A DNA stretch of 64,000 bases from Ornithodoros turicata (taxonomy: Eukaryota; Arthropoda; Arachnida; Ixodida; Argasidae), in NCBI RefSeq assembly GCF_037126465.1, contig NW_026999463.1, positions 1 to 64,000 on the forward strand, in the 5' to 3' direction. The notes under the pieces were generated by a model. That model searched no databases, had not been told where the DNA came from, and saw only the letters and a list, made by a program, of their open reading frames with translations. Numbering within the stretch: position 1 is the stretch's first letter; each line of letters begins with the position of its first letter. Shown in pieces: positions 57,701 through 64,000 of this stretch. A program made the translations under genes and the position numbers.

Positions 57701-60700
57701 TCCATATACTCCAAAATCGTTATCTGCAGCATTCAACTCGCGTTATATAGCTTACGCGTTACGAAAAAGCATGTGAAGCTGCAACAATGTGCTCCAAAAT
57801 ACGACACAGGCGCCGACTCGCCTTAGCGGCTACCGAGTACCGACTAAGCCACTGTGTCGTAGACGGTCCCAACGTGTCTGCATCGCAGTACTTTTTTCTC
57901 TGCGTCGGGATGGTTAAAAAAAATTGGAGCATTACGAACACGCATCTGAAGCTGCAACAATCTGCTCCGAAAGCGTTATCTGTATCATCCAACTAGCGTT
58001 ATATAGCTTACGCGTTACGAAAAAGCATCTGAAGCTACAACAATCCATATACTCCAAAAGCGTTATCTGCAGCATTCAACTCGCGTTATATAGCTTACGC
58101 GTTACGAAAAAGCATGTGAAGCTGCAACAATCCATATACTCCAAAAGCGTTATCTGCAGCATTCAACTCGCGTTATATAGCTTACGCGTTACGAAAAAGC
58201 ATCTGAAGCTGCAACAATCCATATACTCCAAAAGCGTTATCTGCAGCATTCAACTCGCGTTATATAGCTTACGCGTTACGAAAAAGCATCTGACGCTGCA
58301 ACAATCCATATACTCCAAAAGCGTTATGTGCAGCATTCAACTCGCGTTATATAGCTTACGCGTTACGAAAAAGCATCTGAAGCTGCAACAATCCATATAC
58401 TCCAAAAGCGTTATCTGCAGCATTCAACTCGCGTTATATAGCTTACGCGTTACGAAAAAGCATGTGAAGCTGCAACAATGTGCTCCAAAATACGACACAG
58501 GCGCCGACTCGCCTTAGTGGCTACCGAGTACCGACTAAGCCACTGTGTCGTAGACGGTCCCAACGTGTCTGCATCGCAGTACTTTTTTCTCTGCGTCGGG
58601 ATCGTTAAAAAAAATTGGAGCATTACGAAAACGCATCTGAAGCTGCAAAAATCTGCTCCGAAAGCGTTATCTGTATCGTCGAACTAGCGTTATATAGCTT
58701 ACGCGTTACGAAAAAGCATCTGAAGCTGCAACAATCCATATACTCCAAAAGCGTTATCTGCAGCATTCAACTCCGTTATATAGCTTACGCGTTACGAAAA
58801 AGCATGTGAAGCTGCAACAATGTGCTCCAAAATACGACAGAGGCGCCGACTCGCCTTAGTGGCTACCGAGTACCGACTAAGCCACTGTGTCGTAGACGGT
58901 CCCAACGTGTCTGCATCGCAGTACTTTTTTCTCTGCGTCGGGATCGTTAAAAAAAATTGGAGCATTACGAAAACGCATCTGAAGCTGCAACAATCTGCTC
59001 CGAAAGCGTTATCTGTATCGTCGAACTAGCGTTATATAGCCTACGCGTTACGAAAAAGCATCTGAAGCTGCAACAATCCGTATACTCCAAAAGCGTTATC
59101 TGAAGCATTCAACTCGCGTTATATAGCTTACGCGTTACGAAAAAGCATGTGAAGCTGCAACAATCCATATACTCCAAAAGCGTTATCTGCAGCATTCAAC
59201 TCGCGTTATATAGCTTACGCGTTACGAAAAAGCATCTGAAGCTGCAACAATCCATATACTCCAAAAGCGTTATCTGCAGCATTCAACTCGCGTTATATAG
59301 CTTACGCGTTACGAAAAAGCATCTGAAGCTGCAACAATCCATATACTCCAAAAGCGTTATCTGCAGCATTCAACTCGCGTTATATAGCTTACGCGTTACC
59401 AAAAAGCATGTGAAGCTGCAACAATCCATATACTCCAAAAGCGTTATCTGCAGCATTCAACTCGCGTTATATAGCTTACGCGTTACGAAAAAGCATCTGA
59501 AGCTGCAACAATCCATATACTCCAAAATCGTTATCTGCAGCATTCAACTCGCGTTATATAGCTTACGCGTTACGAAAAAGCATGTGAAGCTGCAACAATC
59601 CATATACTCCAAAAGCGTTATCTGCAGCATTCAACTCGCGTTATATAGCTTACGCGTTACGAAAAAGCATCTGAAGCTGCAACAATCCATATACTCCAAA
59701 ATCGTTATCTGCAGCATTCAACTCGCGTTATATAGCTTACGCGTTACGAAAAAGCATGTGAAGCTGCAACAATGTGCTCCAAAATACGACACAGGCGCCG
59801 ACTCGCCTTAGCGGCTACCGAGTACCGACTAAGCCACTGTGTCGTAGACGGTCCCAACGTGTCTGCATCGCAGTACTTTTTTCTCTGCGTCGGGATGGTT
59901 AAAAAAAATTGGAGCATTACGAACACGCATCTGAAGCTGCAACAATCTGCTCCGAAAGCGTTATCTGTATCATCCAACTAGCGTTATATAGCTTACGCGT
60001 TACGAAAAAGCATCTGAAGCTACAACAATCCATATACTCCAAAAGCGTTATCTGCAGCATTCAACTCGCGTTATATAGCTTACGCGTTACGAAAAAGCAT
60101 GTGAAGCTGCAACAATCCATATACTCCAAAAGCGTTATCTGCAGCATTCAACTCGCGTTATATAGCTTACGCGTTACGAAAAAGCATCTGAAGCTGCAAC
60201 AATCCATATACTCCAAAAGCGTTATCTGCAGCATTCAACTCGCGTTATATAGCTTACGCGTTACGAAAAAGCATCTGACGCTGCAACAATCCATATACTC
60301 CAAAAGCGTTATGTGCAGCATTCAACTCGCGTTATATAGCTTACGCGTTACGAAAAAGCATCTGAAGCTGCAACAATCCATATACTCCAAAAGCGTTATC
60401 TGCAGCATTCAACTCGCGTTATATAGCTTACGCGTTACGAAAAAGCATGTGAAGCTGCAACAATGTGCTCCAAAATACGACACAGGCGCCGACTCGCCTT
60501 AGTGGCTACCGAGTACCGACTAAGCCACTGTGTCGTAGAAGGTCCCAACGTGTCTGCATCGCAGTACTTTTTTCTCTGCGTCGGGATCGTAAAAAAAAAT
60601 TGGAGCATTACGAAAACGCATCTGAAGCTGCAACAATCTGCTCCGAAAGCGTTATCTGTATCGTCGAACTAGCGTTATATAGCTTACGCGTTACGAAAAA

Positions 60701-63700
60701 GCATCTGAAGCTGCAACAATCCATATACTCCAAAAGCGTTATCTGCAGCATTCAACTCCGTTATATAGCTTACGCGTTACGAAAAAGCATGTGAAGCTGC
60801 AACAATCCATATACTCCAAAAGCGTTATCTGCAGCATTCAACTCGCGTTATATAGCTTACGCGTTACGAAAAAGCGTCTGAAGCTGCAACAATCCATATA
60901 CTCCAAAAGCGTTATCTGCAGCATTCAACTCGCGTTATATAGCTTACGCGTTACGAAAAAGCATGTGAAGCTGCAACAATCCATATACTCCAAAAGCGTT
61001 ATCTGCAGCATTCAACTCGCGTTATATAGCTTACGCGTTACGAAAAAGCATCTGAAGCTGCAACAATCCATATACTCCAAAAGCGTTATCTGCAGCATTC
61101 AACTCGCGTTATATAGCTTACGCGTTACGAAAAAGCATGTGAAGCTGCAACAATCCATATACTCCAAAAGCGTTATCTGCAGCATTCAACTCGCGTTATA
61201 TAGCTTACGCGTTACGAAAAAGCATCTGAAGCTGCAACAATCCATATACTCCAAAATCGTTATCTGCAGCATTCAACTCGCGTTATATAGCTTACGCGTT
61301 ACGAAAAAGCATGTGAAGCTGCAACAATGTGCTCCAAAATACGACACAGGCGCCGACTCGCCTTAGCGGCTACCGAGTACCGACTAAGCCACTGTGTCGT
61401 AGACGGTCCCAACGTGTCTGCATCGCAGTACTTTTTTCTCTGCGTCGGGATCGTTAAAAAAAATTGGAGCATTACGAAAACGCATCTGAAGCTGCAAAAA
61501 TCTGCTCCGAAAGCGTTATCTGTATCGTCGAACTAGCGTTATATAGCTTACGCGTTACGAAAAAGCATCTGAAGCTGCAACAATCCATATACTCCAAAAG
61601 CGTTATCTGCAGCATTCAACTCCGTTATATAGCTTACGCGTTACGAAAAAGCATGTGAAGCTGCAACAATGTGCTCCAAAATACGACAGAGGCGCCGACT
61701 CGCCTTAGTGGCTACCGAGTACCGACTAAGCCACTGTGTCGTAGACGGTCCCAACGTGTCTGCATCGCAGTACTTTTTTCTCTGCGTCGGGATCGTTAAA
61801 AAAAATTGGAGCATTACGAAAACGCATCTGAAGCTGCAACAATCTGCTCCGAAAGCGTTATCTGTATCGTCGAACTAGCGTTATATAGCCTACGCGTTAC
61901 GAAAAAGCATCTGAAGCTGCAACAATCCGTATACTCCAAAAGCGTTATCTGAAGCATTCAACTCGCGTTATATAGCTTACGCGTTACGAAAAAGCATGTG
62001 AAGCTGCAACAATCCATATACTCCAAAAGCGTTATCTGCAGCATTCAACTCGCGTTATATAGCTTACGCGTTACGAAAAAGCATCTGAAGCTGCAACAAT
62101 CCATATACTCCAAAAGCGTTATCTGCAGCATTCAACTCGCGTTATATAGCTTACGCGTTACGAAAAAGCATCTGAAGCTGCAACAATCCATATACTCCAA
62201 AAGCGTTATCTGCAGCATTCAACTCGCGTTATATAGCTTACGCGTTACCAAAAAGCATGTGAAGCTGCAACAATCCATATACTCCAAAAGCGTTATCTGC
62301 AGCATTCAACTCGCGTTATATAGCTTACGCGTTACGAAAAAGCATCTGAAGCTGCAACAATCCATATACTCCAAAATCGTTATCTGCAGCATTCAACTCG
62401 CGTTATATAGCTTACGCGTTACGAAAAAGCATGTGAAGCTGCAACAATCCATATACTCCAAAAGCGTTATCTGCAGCATTCAACTCGCGTTATATAGCTT
62501 ACGCGTTACGAAAAAGCATCTGAAGCTGCAACAATCCATATACTCCAAAATCGTTATCTGCAGCATTCAACTCGCGTTATATAGCTTACGCGTTACGAAA
62601 AAGCATGTGAAGCTGCAACAATGTGCTCCAAAATACGACACAGGCGCCGACTCGCCTTAGCGGCTACCGAGTACCGACTAAGCCACTGTGTCGTAGACGG
62701 TCCCAACGTGTCTGCATCGCAGTACTTTTTTCTCTGCGTCGGGATGGTTAAAAAAAATTGGAGCATTACGAACACGCATCTGAAGCTGCAACAATCTGCT
62801 CCGAAAGCGTTATCTGTATCATCCAACTAGCGTTATATAGCTTACGCGTTACGAAAAAGCATCTGAAGCTACAACAATCCATATACTCCAAAAGCGTTAT
62901 CTGCAGCATTCAACTCGCGTTATATAGCTTACGCGTTACGAAAAAGCATGTGAAGCTGCAACAATCCATATACTCCAAAAGCGTTATCTGCAGCATTCAA
63001 CTCGCGTTATATAGCTTACGCGTTACGAAAAAGCATCTGACGCTGCAACAATCCATATACTCCAAAAGCGTTATCTGCAGCATTCAACTCGCGTTATATA
63101 GCTTACGCGTTACGAAAAAGCATCTGAAGCTGCAACAATCCATATACTCCAAAAGCGTTATCTGCAGCATTCAACTCGCGTTATATAGCTTACGCGTTAC
63201 GAAAAAGCATGTGAAGCTGCAACAATGTGCTCCAAAATACGACACAGGCGCCGACTCGCCTTAGTGGCTACCGAGTACCGACTAAGCCACTGTGTCGTAG
63301 ACGGTCCCAACGTGTCTGCATCGCAGTACTTTTTTCTCTGCGTCGGGATCGTAAAAAAAAATTGGAGCATTACGAAAACGCATCTGAAGCTGCAACAATC
63401 TGCTCCGAAAGCGTTATCTGTATCGTCGAACTAGCGTTATATAGCTTACGCGTTACGAAAAAGCATCTGAAGCTGCAACAATCCATATACTCCAAAAGCG
63501 TTATCTGCAGCATTCAACTCCGTTATATAGCTTACGCGTTACGAAAAAGCATGTGAAGCTGCAACAATGTGCTCGAAAATACGACACAGGCGCCGACTCG
63601 CCTTAGCGGCTACCGAGTACCGACTAAGCCACTGTGTCGTAGACGGTCCCAATGTGTCTGCATCGCAGTACTTTTTTCTCTGCGTCGGGATGGTTAAAAA

Positions 63701-64000
63701 AATTGGAGCATTACGAACACGCATCTGAAGCTGCAACAATCTGCTCCGAAAGCGTTATCTGTATCATCCAACTAGCGTTATATAGCTTACGCGTTACGAA
63801 AAAGCATCTGAAGCTGCAACAATCCATATACTCCAAAAGCGTTATCTGCAGCATTCAACTCGCGTTATATAGCTTACGCGTTACGAAAAAGCATGTGAAG
63901 CTTCAGCAATCCATATACTCCAAAAGCGTTATCTGCAGCATTCAACTCGCGTTATATAGCTTACGCGTTACGAAAAAGCATCTGAAGCTGCAACAATCCA
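42729..64000 (-). repeat. 21-kb higher-order satellite array (reverse orientation), runs off the right edge
   Basis: The basic monomer is 87 bp, and runs of 1-9 monomers alternate with a 255-bp spacer module that starts GTGCTCCAAAATACGACA. Module starts include 45451, 45793, 47086, 48037, 48379, 49244, 50196, 51061, 51403, 52008, 52699, 53041, 54078, 54420, 55285, 55628, 56493, 56835, 57787, 58478, 58820, 59772, 60463, 61327, 61669, 62621 and 63225. Spacings equal 342 + n x 87. There are about 33 modules. Because 87 is divisible by three, long stop-free frames arise; they are not genes. Confidence 0.97.
43910..43971. repeat. Hairpin in the satellite spacer module (example)
   Basis: TACGACACAG is followed 17 bases later by (A)GYGGCT, and the right arm AGCCACTGTGTCGTA is complementary to both pieces joined. 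The result is a ~15-bp stem with a 17-nt bulge and a ~15-nt loop (ACCGAGTACCGACTA). The same structure recurs in every spacer module in both arrays. Confidence 0.85.

Noticed and set aside
42729..64000. CRISPR array, suggested by regular repeats
   Set aside because: There are no unique spacers: the units between repeats are themselves repeats. The window is eukaryotic with introns and retrotransposons, and no cas genes are present.

Overview
The window is eukaryotic repeat-rich DNA, probably from an arthropod and most plausibly a tick or another chelicerate. That placement is an inference from the mix of elements: an APE/RT/RNase H non-LTR retrotransposon, a DIRS-type tyrosine-recombinase retroelement, Penelope-like elements with hammerhead-like motifs, mariner, hAT and a CACTA-like DNA transposon, one of whose genes is split by spliceosomal introns. 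I see no host housekeeping gene, rRNA or tRNA. Almost everything is mobile or satellite DNA.

Layout. 1-4575: non-LTR retrotransposon copy 1, cut by the window's left edge, ending in a pentanucleotide tail. 4576-5676: a block of 87-bp satellite that reverses orientation near 4980. 5677-8401: a 2.7-kb unit (arm A) that recurs inverted at 32463-35377 (arm A'). 8402-12595: AT-rich DNA, an internally deleted mariner, a 166-bp hAT-type MITE and a 99-bp minisatellite. About 12690-18310: a decayed DIRS-type element (gag, RT/RNase H, tyrosine recombinase) with a small retroposon inserted in its right inverted repeat. 18589-32135: remnants of a hAT element. Into it is inserted a 12,048-bp CACTA-like transposon (18901-30948) that carries an intact transposase gene and an intact nine-exon second gene. 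Smaller insertions nest inside that transposon: a near-perfect 504-bp palindrome, a head-to-head Penelope pair in intron 7 and a foldback element in intron 8. 32136-32462 and 35378-38617: satellite in forward orientation around arm A'. 38618-42711: non-LTR copy 2, truncated at its 3' end. 42729-64000: 21 kb of higher-order satellite in the opposite orientation.

How the parts relate. The transposase (20095-22182) and the second gene (22852-29421) lie on the same strand between matching terminal inverted repeats and subterminal GACGTC-type repeats, so they look like the two-gene complement of one autonomous element. The other transposon genes carry disabling lesions: frameshifts, stops, or lost catalytic residues. 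The satellite is built from 87-bp monomers and a 255-bp spacer module containing a long imperfect hairpin. It hosts both non-LTR copies at nearly the same monomer position, and it has been amplified in nested blocks of about 1.2, 2.0, 2.6 and 2.85 kb.

The strongest candidate for something undescribed is the 12-kb CACTA-like element: non-canonical CCCAGACAACC ends, an apparent 2-bp AT target duplication, and a spliced partner protein resembling the DUF4806 group. Family names are from memory of conserved motifs, and no database search was run.
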